A program made the position numbers and the translations under genes. The notes under the pieces are model-generated. The model was given only the letters and a program-made list of their open reading frames with translations. It was not told where the DNA came from and searched no databases. A DNA stretch of 41,904 bases from Prolixibacteraceae bacterium (lineage in GTDB: Bacteria; Bacteroidota; Bacteroidia; Bacteroidales; Prolixibacteraceae), in NCBI GenBank assembly GCA_017998095.1, contig JAGODU010000018.1, forward strand, positions 1 through 41,904. Direction: 5' to 3'. Numbering within the stretch: the first letter of the stretch is position 1; the number at the start of each line of letters is the position of its first letter. Shown here piece by piece: positions 26,843 through 34,675 of this stretch.

Positions 26843-28876
26843 TTAATCATCGAAATTCCTCACATTTCTATCTTCTCTACCCTTCTTCAATTCAAGAGAA
26901 AAGAATGCATCAACTATATCAATAGGAATCTTCCAAAAGTCGATCAGCCTTATGTCAAGATGACTCCCAGTAAATCTTCTCATACGCCATTCCTCATAAG
27001 ACAGACCAGCTGGGGTATTTGGATACGGGTTGTAAAGGCTTACCGTATATCCGTCTGCGTTAAGCGTTTCCGCATTTTCATACATCTGTTTGTATTGGTC
27101 GTGGGTAAACCATTTACCGCCAAGCATCAGATAGATAATACATTTTATACCATTTCCTTGAACTGTGTTAATCCATTCCGAAGCATAATCGAGTGATATC
27201 CTTTTTGTTTTTACCTGATGTTTCTCGTTAAGTGTATTTTCAAGGCCCAGCTTCAGATGCGTACATCCTGCCTTTTTCATTTCTCTTATTAATTCAACAT
27301 TCAAAGTGTCAAATCTACTCTCGGTACGCCATTGTATATCCGAAAATTCTTTTCTCAATCTTTCGCAAAAAGAAAGAACCAATTCCCTATGAACAGTGAA
27401 ATTGGCATCAACTATATAAAAATTTTTCAAACCATATCGCTTATACCGCAATCTAATATCCTCTATCACTGAATCGATAGTACGATACCTTATTGTTCCC
27501 TTGTTTATCTGCGCGACACGGCAAAAATCACACGTCCCAGTACACCCCCTTCGCCAGATAACTGTGTCCAAAGAGGGCGGCGATACTGGCGTAACTATGT
27601 TTTCAAAACCATAGGTGGGCAGGCTTTTAAGCCTCTCCTCTGCCAAAAGCATCCCAGTAACCCTGCCTCTTATTTCCTTTTTCACAATTGCAGGCAAAAG
27701 ACTTTCTACCTCTCCAAAGATAATCAGGTCAAAATCTTCTGACGTATCTAATATCTCTGGTCCTATTGCAATAATATATGCACTGGGGTTTATTTTTCTT
27801 ATAATTTTCGCAATCTTTCTTGCAGAATCCCAGTTCCCACTGTCTACAGAAGGGTTTAAAATGTCTCCACATGTAACAAAAACTATCTCGTAAGCATTAC
27901 TCTGATAATAGGAAGCAAATTCATCATAGGAATTTTCTTTCTCCATTGCTTCATAGAATGATATCGAATTAAACATCATCTGGTAACGATTTATATAGTT
28001 TTCATGAGGTTCAGAATCACAATGATAAACATGGCTCTGATAACCCATTATTGATAATGACGATGAAATGCTCGACGCTGACAGGTTTAGTCTGTTGTTA
28101 TGACTTCCAAGCAATTTATAGAATGGGGGAATCACAATCAGACATTCTTTTTTGTTTTTTCTGTCTACTTTCTTATAAAATATATCTTCTGCCATTGTCC
28201 CATCAAGTTCTTCCTGGATCTGCATTGCAAGTTTTTCAGGAAATATCACGTTACTTTCACCGGAAATTCTTACAGCACTGATGTTGGCATTTACCGCTGG
28301 AATTATGTCATATTCGTATGACCTTCCAACAAACAGGGCATCCTTCTTTTCAATCCCGAGTATCCTTGTGATATCATGTAGAATTGTATTTTTATTAATA
28401 CCAAGGTCACATGAAAACAGGCATTTATCAAAATATTTGGCAAGGTTAAGGCGGTCGAGAACATACCTCTTTTGGTACGCCCATAGATTAGAAACAAGCA
28501 CAAGAGAATAATGGTTTTTCAATTTTGTAAGAAGCTCAATTGCACCAGGCACCCACCTCATTTCTTTAAAATCCTCTTCAACCGCCTCGTTGAACCTCTC
28601 TACTATTCTCTCATAAAGTGGCGATCGTGGATTCTTAAGACTCAAGAGCATTGAAGACAAACCCGACGGACTCTCAACAATTTCCAGAAATTGTGATAAA
28701 AAAGGTCTCGGTTCTGACTCTTTTATAAGCATGCCTGATTTTAATGCGCTTTCTGCAATTTTTGTGTTTGTTACATTTTCATAAAATCGCGAAATAGCTG
28801 AATCCTCAGCCCCGAATATTAGCGTTTCCCATAGATCAAAGATAACGGTTTTCTTATTTTTAGCATTTCTTTTCAT
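26843..28876 (-). CDS. HAD-like / B12-binding-like / radical SAM fusion protein
   Basis: 677 residues with three parts. Residues 10-215 are a HAD-like domain: motif I VIFDLWETL (D14, with Trp replacing the second Asp), motif II VLVSN, a Lys at 162 and a weakened motif IV LFVGRSYEYD. Residues about 245-400 resemble a B12-binding domain (CLIVIPPFYKLL, IVFVTCGDIL, YIIAIGPEILD) without DxHxxG. Residues about 435-640 are radical SAM, with CX3CX2C at C445-C449-C452 (RRGCTGTCDFC), YIVDANFTVHRE and HLKLGLENTLN. I know of no characterised enzyme with this order. It follows the NeuB-type gene by 17 bases, so a combined dephosphorylation or substrate-gating and radical step on a nonulosonate is conceivable. 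ATG 28876 has GAGGA just upstream. Confidence 0.85.
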   Translation of the reverse strand: MKRNAKNKKTVIFDLWETLIFGAEDSAISRFYENVTNTKIAESALKSGMLIKESEPRPFLSQFLEIVESPSGLSSMLLSLKNPRSPLYERIVERFNEAVEEDFKEMRWVPGAIELLTKLKNHYSLVLVSNLWAYQKRYVLDRLNLAKYFDKCLFSCDLGINKNTILHDITRILGIEKKDALFVGRSYEYDIIPAVNANISAVRISGESNVIFPEKLAMQIQEELDGTMAEDIFYKKVDRKNKKECLIVIPPFYKLLGSHNNRLNLSASSISSSLSIMGYQSHVYHCDSEPHENYINRYQMMFNSISFYEAMEKENSYDEFASYYQSNAYEIVFVTCGDILNPSVDSGNWDSARKIAKIIRKINPSAYIIAIGPEILDTSEDFDLIIFGEVESLLPAIVKKEIRGRVTGMLLAEERLKSLPTYGFENIVTPVSPPSLDTVIWRRGCTGTCDFCRVAQINKGTIRYRTIDSVIEDIRLRYKRYGLKNFYIVDANFTVHRELVLSFCERLRKEFSDIQWRTESRFDTLNVELIREMKKAGCTHLKLGLENTLNEKHQVKTKRISLDYASEWINTVQGNGIKCIIYLMLGGKWFTHDQYKQMYENAETLNADGYTVSLYNPYPNTPAGLSYEEWRMRRFTGSHLDIRLIDFWKIPIDIVDAFFSLELKKGREDRNVRNFDD

Positions 28877-28893
28877 TTATCCTCATTCCTTTT

Positions 28894-29691
28894 TTATTTT
28901 TTATTGCAGAATCTGTTCCTCAAGAAGTCTTGATTTTTTCTTTCTTCCTCTGTAATTGATTTTTCGCCAGTTCCAAGCATATTGCCGATTCTCCTCGCAT
29001 ATTCTACAAAGACTTTGAATTCTGCACCATCAGCCGAAAGTATATGGTCAGTACCAAAAAAGGTTTTCGAGAGTGTAATATGTTTTTCTATCACGTCAGC
29101 ACCCCTTGCAACTGCTGCAATGGGGGCCAAAATGCCAATTGTATGATCAGAATAACCTACCTTGCACCCATATCTTTTTCGGAGAAAATCCATAACAAGA
29201 AGATTAGCACGCTCTTCGGGTAAAGGATATTCTGAAACACAATGTAAAAGGTAAAGATCAACATCATCAAGTATTTTTACCGCTTTATCGATCTCGTCAA
29301 CCGAACACATACCTGTTGACAAGAATACTTTTTCCGCTTTTCTGTTAATTGTTTTGAGCATCGCATAATCTGTAATGTGAAAGGATGCTATTTTCATATC
29401 TCTAATTCCTATTGAAAAGAGGTCTTCTGCTTTTTGTACATCCCAGGGCGTACATAAAAAGTCAATTCCTTTGACGCACGTATAATCATAGAGATATTGC
29501 AATTTTTCCACATTGAGCTGTACTTTTCTGAACCAATCTTTTTCAGGGTCAGAATCAGCACAATCTTCAGCATTATAATACTGGAACTTCACATAGTCTG
29601 CTCCTGCATTATAAGCCAAATCAATAAGCTTCTTTGCAATTTCCATATCACCAAGATGATTTTCACCAGCTTCAGCTATAATGATACACAT
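28894..29691 (-). CDS. NeuB-family nonulosonate synthase-like TIM barrel lacking the SAF domain
   Basis: NeuB enzymes condense phosphoenolpyruvate with an N-acylated hexosamine to give sialic, legionaminic or pseudaminic acid. The barrel signatures are present: IIIAEAGENHLGDMEIA at the N-terminus, GADYVKFQYY, KIASFHITDYAML, VFLSTGMCSVDEID, LLHCVSEYPLP, VGYSDHTIG and DVIEKHITLSK with GTDH. The protein is 265 residues and stops just after the barrel, whereas family members usually have about 340-350 with a C-terminal antifreeze-like SAF domain that contacts the substrate N-acyl group. Only 17 bases separate its stop from the next gene, so no SAF remnant fits there. AAAGGAGG lies 7 bases before ATG 29691. 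Confidence 0.87.
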   Translation of the reverse strand: MCIIIAEAGENHLGDMEIAKKLIDLAYNAGADYVKFQYYNAEDCADSDPEKDWFRKVQLNVEKLQYLYDYTCVKGIDFLCTPWDVQKAEDLFSIGIRDMKIASFHITDYAMLKTINRKAEKVFLSTGMCSVDEIDKAVKILDDVDLYLLHCVSEYPLPEERANLLVMDFLRKRYGCKVGYSDHTIGILAPIAAVARGADVIEKHITLSKTFFGTDHILSADGAEFKVFVEYARRIGNMLGTGEKSITEEERKNQDFLRNRFCNKK

Positions 29692-30671
29692 GGTTTACCC
29701 TCCTTTACCAACTTCCGGAAATAAGTTATACCGTCAAGCTGTGCAATATTATCAGCATAATTGCCATCTGCAGGATCTATTTCCATAATCATCCACTTGT
29801 TGTCCGGCATCTTATCAAAAAGTATCGGAAAATCTATATTGCCACTTCCAATAGGCAAGTTTTCCGTATAAAGATATTTTTTCATTTCATCCAATCCATT
29901 TGAAGGCTTCCACACAAACGTATCCGAAATATGAAAAAAATGCGTCGAGTCCATAATAAAATCACTTACAAATAAAACATCCTTTTTCTTAATATCTTCT
30001 TCGGTAATATTCGCAAACCTTCTGTCGTGTTTTAAAAAGTTCTTGTGTTTTAACATGTTGAACATATTGCAGGATATAGATGCATGTGCAATATCAAGCA
30101 AAATATCCACATTTTCGAGGCTTAGTATATTTTTAATTTCCAAAAACCTCTCCATATCCCAAGGGAAAAAATGATCTATGGGGCTCACAAGAAAGTCCTT
30201 TTTTAGAGCATCGGGTAACCACACAAATCCATAATTTTCAATCAAAAGAAGGATATTGTGTTCCATAGCATCCCTGTTCCATTCTGCCAGGATCTTAAAA
30301 AAATTTTCTTCTGCATCACCTTTTTCTAAAGCACCTTCAAACCCAAAGCACCTGTGCATAATAAGATAATGCGAACCAATTGCATTGCAAAAATCGAGCA
30401 CTTGTTTGAATAAACGCATATCGAATGATGCAGCATCATATATATATCCTGTTTCTAAATCAAAAATCGGAAAATGAACTATATAATCACAACCATGTAT
30501 CTTTTTACAATTCTCCTCTACAATACTTCTATTCTTACCAAAAACATCCTTTGAGCCAAAAAGATGCAATTCAATAGCAGGCTTTATACCAATATGTTCA
30601 AACTTGACCGCCCTATCCAGTAGCTGTTCAAAATAATAAGGGGCTGCCTTCATGACATATCTGATGTTCAT
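29676..30671 (-). CDS. Sugar phosphate isomerase/epimerase-like TIM barrel (AP endonuclease 2 family)
   Basis: 331 residues with the xylose-isomerase-like TIM-barrel pattern: AIELHLFG, YIVHFPIFD, HYLIMHRCFGFEGA, LLLIENYGFVW (metal-binding Glu), VDILLDIAHASI (Asp and His), FFHISDTF (His) and KWMIMEIDPAD (Glu). The metal ligands of the family are therefore present. Members isomerise or epimerise sugars, inosose or hydroxypyruvate. It overlaps the NeuB-type gene by 16 bases, so it may supply that enzyme's sugar acceptor in place of a NeuC-type epimerase. That coupling is an inference. Confidence 0.82.
   Translation of the reverse strand: MNIRYVMKAAPYYFEQLLDRAVKFEHIGIKPAIELHLFGSKDVFGKNRSIVEENCKKIHGCDYIVHFPIFDLETGYIYDAASFDMRLFKQVLDFCNAIGSHYLIMHRCFGFEGALEKGDAEENFFKILAEWNRDAMEHNILLLIENYGFVWLPDALKKDFLVSPIDHFFPWDMERFLEIKNILSLENVDILLDIAHASISCNMFNMLKHKNFLKHDRRFANITEEDIKKKDVLFVSDFIMDSTHFFHISDTFVWKPSNGLDEMKKYLYTENLPIGSGNIDFPILFDKMPDNKWMIMEIDPADGNYADNIAQLDGITYFRKLVKEGKPCVSL
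29699..29706 (-). promoter_or_regulatory. Strong Shine-Dalgarno of the NeuB-type gene inside the upstream gene
   Basis: AAAGGAGG on the minus strand, 7 bases before ATG 29691. It lies inside the last codons of the TIM-barrel isomerase gene. It is among the best ribosome sites in the window and implies efficient, coupled translation of the synthase. Confidence 0.65.
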
Positions 30672-30676
30672 CCCTG

Positions 30677-31744
30677 CTAATAGACCTCCTTGTTACACTC
30701 AAAAACAGAAGATTCGATTATGCCCATTATCTTTTCAACAGAGTTTGCATATAAATACATGTGTCGGTCTGACTTTTTGAAACCATCATTTAAAAGTACG
30801 TTATCCATAAAAGAAAATAGCTCCTCTCTTGTTGCAGCAAGTTCAATGTTTGCCATACTTCTAAATTCCATGATTTCTATAATTACATTTGTAGGTTGGT
30901 AGCTTATTGAGGGAATTCCTAAAATTACAGCATCTACAAGAATCAAAGACGTCATTCCGACAATAACATCCGACAGTTGAAAGAGCTTTCTATCGGCGTC
31001 TTCTATGATTATTTCCCATTCAATATCGTGTCCCATTGAATTCATATAACTTTCATAAATTTCTCTTGAATCATTTGGGTGTAATCTTATCGCAAGTCGA
31101 AATCGATCTTTGCCTCGTATATCAATATATCTTATGAGGTCATTCAATATCGATATCTCGTCAAAGCCATACCTTTCCTTTTCATCCATTTTTGCTATAT
31201 ATTCTGTACAAAACATAATCAATTTTTTATTTGAAATGCCTCTTTTTGCCCTAATATACAATCTTTCAGCATCGGATATTTTAAATCTATCAATATCATC
31301 AAAATAGGGCGAACCTGTAACTGCAATAATGCTTTTTTCAGACACAATGGTTTGCAATGTTTCTTTTACCTGATGATCTGCCACACATATTATGTCAGGA
31401 AAACACATGATACCTCTCTTACAAAACCTATCCGCTGCATATTTACTCGAATCAAGCACGCTGATGCTTCTCTTTCCTTTGCTTTTTGCATATTTCCACA
31501 TATTATATTCGATCTCGGATGTAGGCGAAGTACCTGTTAAAAAAAGATCAAATACATCTAGAGCCAAAACATCTATATCCTCGTATTCGCTTTTAATTGT
31601 TCTATTTAACAAAAGATTATCATGAACGATTTTTTTTATACCTATATATCCAACATCATATTTTTGTAGACACTTTTCCAATAACGGATATATAAGATTG
31701 AAAGAACCGTGCTGGGTTGCAGCAAAAAGGATCGATGGTGTCAT
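30677..31744 (-). CDS. GT-B-like transferase (capsule/Kdo or glycerophosphotransferase-like)
   Basis: 355 residues with a GT-B-like layout. The N-terminus ILFAATQHGSFNLIYPLLEK resembles UDP-GlcNAc 2-epimerase-type and Kdo-transferase folds. The middle has IAVTGSPYFDDID and RLAIRLHPNDSREIYE (the xHP motif of teichoic and Kdo transferases), and the end has VIVGMTSLILVDAVILGIPS, the donor-binding S/T-S-x4-D/E-A segment. No membrane helix is visible. It lies 5 bases from the second aminotransferase gene and 5 from the isomerase gene. A CMP- or CDP-linked donor would fit both the fold and the locus, but a nucleotide-sugar-processing role is possible. Confidence 0.68.
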   Translation of the reverse strand: MTPSILFAATQHGSFNLIYPLLEKCLQKYDVGYIGIKKIVHDNLLLNRTIKSEYEDIDVLALDVFDLFLTGTSPTSEIEYNMWKYAKSKGKRSISVLDSSKYAADRFCKRGIMCFPDIICVADHQVKETLQTIVSEKSIIAVTGSPYFDDIDRFKISDAERLYIRAKRGISNKKLIMFCTEYIAKMDEKERYGFDEISILNDLIRYIDIRGKDRFRLAIRLHPNDSREIYESYMNSMGHDIEWEIIIEDADRKLFQLSDVIVGMTSLILVDAVILGIPSISYQPTNVIIEIMEFRSMANIELAATREELFSFMDNVLLNDGFKKSDRHMYLYANSVEKIMGIIESSVFECNKEVY

Positions 31745-31750
31745 CCCAAT

Positions 31751-32728
31751 TTAAACTTCAATATCCCCTTTATAATAGATAGGGACACACCAGTGGTTTT
31801 TGGCTACCCATTCCGTATTTGGAAACAAACCCTCCTTTTGCATAATGCTGTGGCATGGTAAGTCATATACCTTACCTGTCGATTTTTCAATCGGTTCAAA
31901 AACAATGTATTTGTAATACCCAGATGTCATTCCTTCAGGAAACATTACCCTTTTTGGGTAAATAGGATCGAGATATTTTTCAGCATATATACGTTTCCAG
32001 GCTACTATCTCGTCAAGCCTATCCGTCTGAACACAACCAATTGCGGCGGCAAATTCATTTATTCTGTAATTCAGACCCGTTACACTATAATCTGGTTTAC
32101 CATAATTTCTATATTTCATTGCAAAATCAAATAAATCTTTATTACCAGTTACAAGCATTCCGCCTTCGCCGGTTGATATAGTTTTTGTTGCATAAAAAGA
32201 ATAAACACCAGCGTCACCCCACATACCGGGCTTCTTGCTTCCCCACGAAGCACCATGGGCATGGGCACAATCCTCAAGAAGTATTATGCCCTTGCTTTTG
32301 CAATATGCCGCAATCTTTTCAATCTCAAAAGCTATATGGCCTCCAATATGAACTACCCATACTGCAAATGGGTTAAAAAGCTCAATCTTAGCCTTTAAAT
32401 CCTCAAACGACATACATAGATCATTTTTATTGCAATCGACTAATTCTATCTTTGCACCTGCTTTAATTGCGCTTAAGGGGGTTGCCATAAACGTATTCGA
32501 AGGACAGAGTATTGTTTTACCTTTAACGTCAAAAAAATCAAGTGCCGCCATGGCAGCACCAGTCCAACTCGAGAATGAAACCGAAGGTAGCTGGTTGTAT
32601 TCAGACCACTTTTCTTCGAACATTTTAGTGAACTTCCCCTCAGTCCATTGGTTTGTCAAAACAATCTCGTCCCAATAATTGTGTAATTTTTTAAGATCTT
32701 CCTTCTCAAACCCTATTGTAAACTTCAT
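31751..32728 (-). CDS. DegT/DnrJ/EryC1/StrS-family PLP-dependent aminotransferase (short form)
   Basis: 325 residues, somewhat shorter than the usual 360-400. PLP-site residues are intact: SSWTGAAMAAL near 53-63, LLEDCAHAHGA (D153) and the Schiff-base Lys K182 in YATKTISTGEGG. It lacks the CX3C segment found in the two longer aminotransferases of the window and is clearly a different branch. ATG at 32728 has GGAGG 5 bases upstream and overlaps the 644-residue gene by 4 bases. It probably aminates a keto nucleotide sugar. The dehydratase or dehydrogenase that makes its substrate is not adjacent. Confidence 0.9.
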   Translation of the reverse strand: MKFTIGFEKEDLKKLHNYWDEIVLTNQWTEGKFTKMFEEKWSEYNQLPSVSFSSWTGAAMAALDFFDVKGKTILCPSNTFMATPLSAIKAGAKIELVDCNKNDLCMSFEDLKAKIELFNPFAVWVVHIGGHIAFEIEKIAAYCKSKGIILLEDCAHAHGASWGSKKPGMWGDAGVYSFYATKTISTGEGGMLVTGNKDLFDFAMKYRNYGKPDYSVTGLNYRINEFAAAIGCVQTDRLDEIVAWKRIYAEKYLDPIYPKRVMFPEGMTSGYYKYIVFEPIEKSTGKVYDLPCHSIMQKEGLFPNTEWVAKNHWCVPIYYKGDIEV

Positions 32729-34659
32729 TCAATCCTCCAATTGCTTGTATTATCGTTCATTTTGTTCTTGTTTAAGCAATTTTTCACACAGTATCTTTCA
32801 ACACATTTGGAAAGCGTCACTTCGACTTCATCATCATCCTTAATTGCCATCATGAAATCCTGGATAAATTCCCCAACACGCTTTGGAGCATTAAAATCAT
32901 TAAAATAATTAAATCTTTTTCTCCATAAAGAAAAATCACCTATTGTCTTGTCGCCTTCTGCAAAGCTTATAATTGCTCTAATAAATGTATCGATGTCTTG
33001 ATATAAAAACTTTTGAGAACTGTCTGTATAAAAAGGATGTTCCGTCCACCCTGAACAATCCCACATAACAACACTATTGCCATATACTGCCGAAATAATT
33101 CCGGCAGAATTCAAACCAAAACATACAGACAGTTCCCCATAATTGGATGCCTCAACAGGAGAAATAGCCGAATCCAGCATTATCAACCTTCCTTCCTTTT
33201 TAAGTTTTTTGGCCTTTGATAATATAAGGGTACCTCCCGGAAGTTCTAAATAGTTTGTTTCACCGCTGTTTTTTCCTTTTACCACCGCTGACCAGCGCCG
33301 GTTATTTTCAACCAATTCAAAAATCCTTAAAAAGAAGCGTGAAAGGTCATCAGGCGTTTGATAAATATTGTATGCAACTGAAGAATCAAATATGGTAATG
33401 ACAAAGTCTATTTTATCCGGTGAAAACAATTTCATATTGTTTTTGTTTTCCTTCCCCTTGAGCCAGATGCCTGAAGGTAAAACATATCTGCATGTATGTT
33501 CGCCCTGTGTAACAAAATCCTTGATTACATCACCCCAGAGAAACAATACGTGGAACGGAAAAAGATGAGTCGGTGTAAGCCTCATTGGATAATTAGACCA
33601 GTTAAAACCTATTAAAATTCCGCCGGCATCCTCAAGCGCCCTTGCAATGATTTCTTGTTTCCAAGAGGTATCATTGTGCTGTATTAACAATTTTACTTTA
33701 TAATATCTGAAAGCAGATACATATAGGATATACCAGAATAAATATTCCACCCAAAAAGCTCTGTACCAATAGGGCTGATCCAATTTGTATGAGTATAACC
33801 CAGACAACATCTTTCTTAAGTGTTCCCAACCAAAATCTGCATAATTGAGCAGTGGAATAATGTGTGCATCTATCCATTTGACGTTTTGTTTGTCGATCTC
33901 CTCAATAACCTCTTTTTCTGCAGGCGTATCGGTACGGTCGAGATAATAAACAATATCAAAATCATCGCTATTCACATGACCCTTCCAGAAAAGAAAATCC
34001 ACAACATCTCTATGCGTATACTCAACCCATAACGCAGGCTTTGCACAAACCTTGTTTGAACGACCAATCAATACTGACAAAACAACCCTTTTGAGAACCA
34101 ATAGAAAATAGTAATAAGGTTTGAGAAATGATCTCAATGTCTCTAAAAAACAAAGAAGCGTTTTTATGGAAAACGCCTGATTATAGTAATAATTTAAGAT
34201 ATATTCGTTAAACTTGTTTTTAATGAGATATATCCAGTTATCGGTATACCCTAAAGATACAATCTCAGCTTCGACCATCTTTATAAAAACAATCTGATTA
34301 AATATATATGAAGAAATATAGGTCTTGGTCATATTTTTCACTGTATCTACTTCTTTCGGGTTAACACATTCGCATATATAAGATGTTAAATATGACAGAT
34401 CTTGAAGTGTGCTGTATATAAGTGCCCTGCCATATTTATCTCTTTTGTTGAAAGTAAAATGTATAGGGTTGAAAACACCATTTTTATCAATTAATTTTAT
34501 CAGTTTAATCGTATATTTTGCTACACTCCTCTCGTCATAATAAACCTTAATGGCAAAAAAAAAGATTTTAAAAATAAGAACAATACATCCACAAGGCCAA
34601 GCCTTTCGACCCAAACATTTCTTTTTCTTGAAGAACCATTCATTGCAGTATATCTCCAA
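32725..34659 (-). CDS. Large putative surface-carbohydrate transferase (family uncertain)
   Basis: 644 residues, not assignable to a named family. The first 45 residues hold a hydrophobic segment (CIVLIFKIFFFAIKVYY), and another lies near 165-195, so it may be membrane-associated. The middle reads DFDIVYYLDRTDTPAEKEV and HVLFLWGDVIKDFVTQGEH. The end has SVCFGLNSAGIISAVYGNSV, reminiscent of the S-x4-E/A donor segment in the other large transferases, then MWDCSGWTEHPFY. The apparent start is TTG at 34659 without a good ribosome site, so the true N-terminus is uncertain. It follows a B12-type radical SAM gene, just as the 602-residue transferase does. Confidence 0.6.
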   Translation of the reverse strand: MEIYCNEWFFKKKKCLGRKAWPCGCIVLIFKIFFFAIKVYYDERSVAKYTIKLIKLIDKNGVFNPIHFTFNKRDKYGRALIYSTLQDLSYLTSYICECVNPKEVDTVKNMTKTYISSYIFNQIVFIKMVEAEIVSLGYTDNWIYLIKNKFNEYILNYYYNQAFSIKTLLCFLETLRSFLKPYYYFLLVLKRVVLSVLIGRSNKVCAKPALWVEYTHRDVVDFLFWKGHVNSDDFDIVYYLDRTDTPAEKEVIEEIDKQNVKWIDAHIIPLLNYADFGWEHLRKMLSGLYSYKLDQPYWYRAFWVEYLFWYILYVSAFRYYKVKLLIQHNDTSWKQEIIARALEDAGGILIGFNWSNYPMRLTPTHLFPFHVLFLWGDVIKDFVTQGEHTCRYVLPSGIWLKGKENKNNMKLFSPDKIDFVITIFDSSVAYNIYQTPDDLSRFFLRIFELVENNRRWSAVVKGKNSGETNYLELPGGTLILSKAKKLKKEGRLIMLDSAISPVEASNYGELSVCFGLNSAGIISAVYGNSVVMWDCSGWTEHPFYTDSSQKFLYQDIDTFIRAIISFAEGDKTIGDFSLWRKRFNYFNDFNAPKRVGEFIQDFMMAIKDDDEVEVTLSKCVERYCVKNCLNKNKMNDNTSNWRIE

Positions 34660-34675
34660 TCAAAAACTGAATACC

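Noticed and set aside
28877..28893. Frameshifted remnant of a SAF domain after the NeuB-type gene
   Set aside because: Only 17 bases separate the stop from the next gene, whose N-terminus is a HAD-like motif, so no hidden SAF sequence fits there; the short form seems genuine.
34555..34563. A9/T9 homopolymer near the start of the 644-residue gene, and several A8 runs, as phase-variation switches
   Set aside because: Runs of 8-9 are common in AT-rich DNA; all frames are open here and no off-state is seen. Population read data would be needed.
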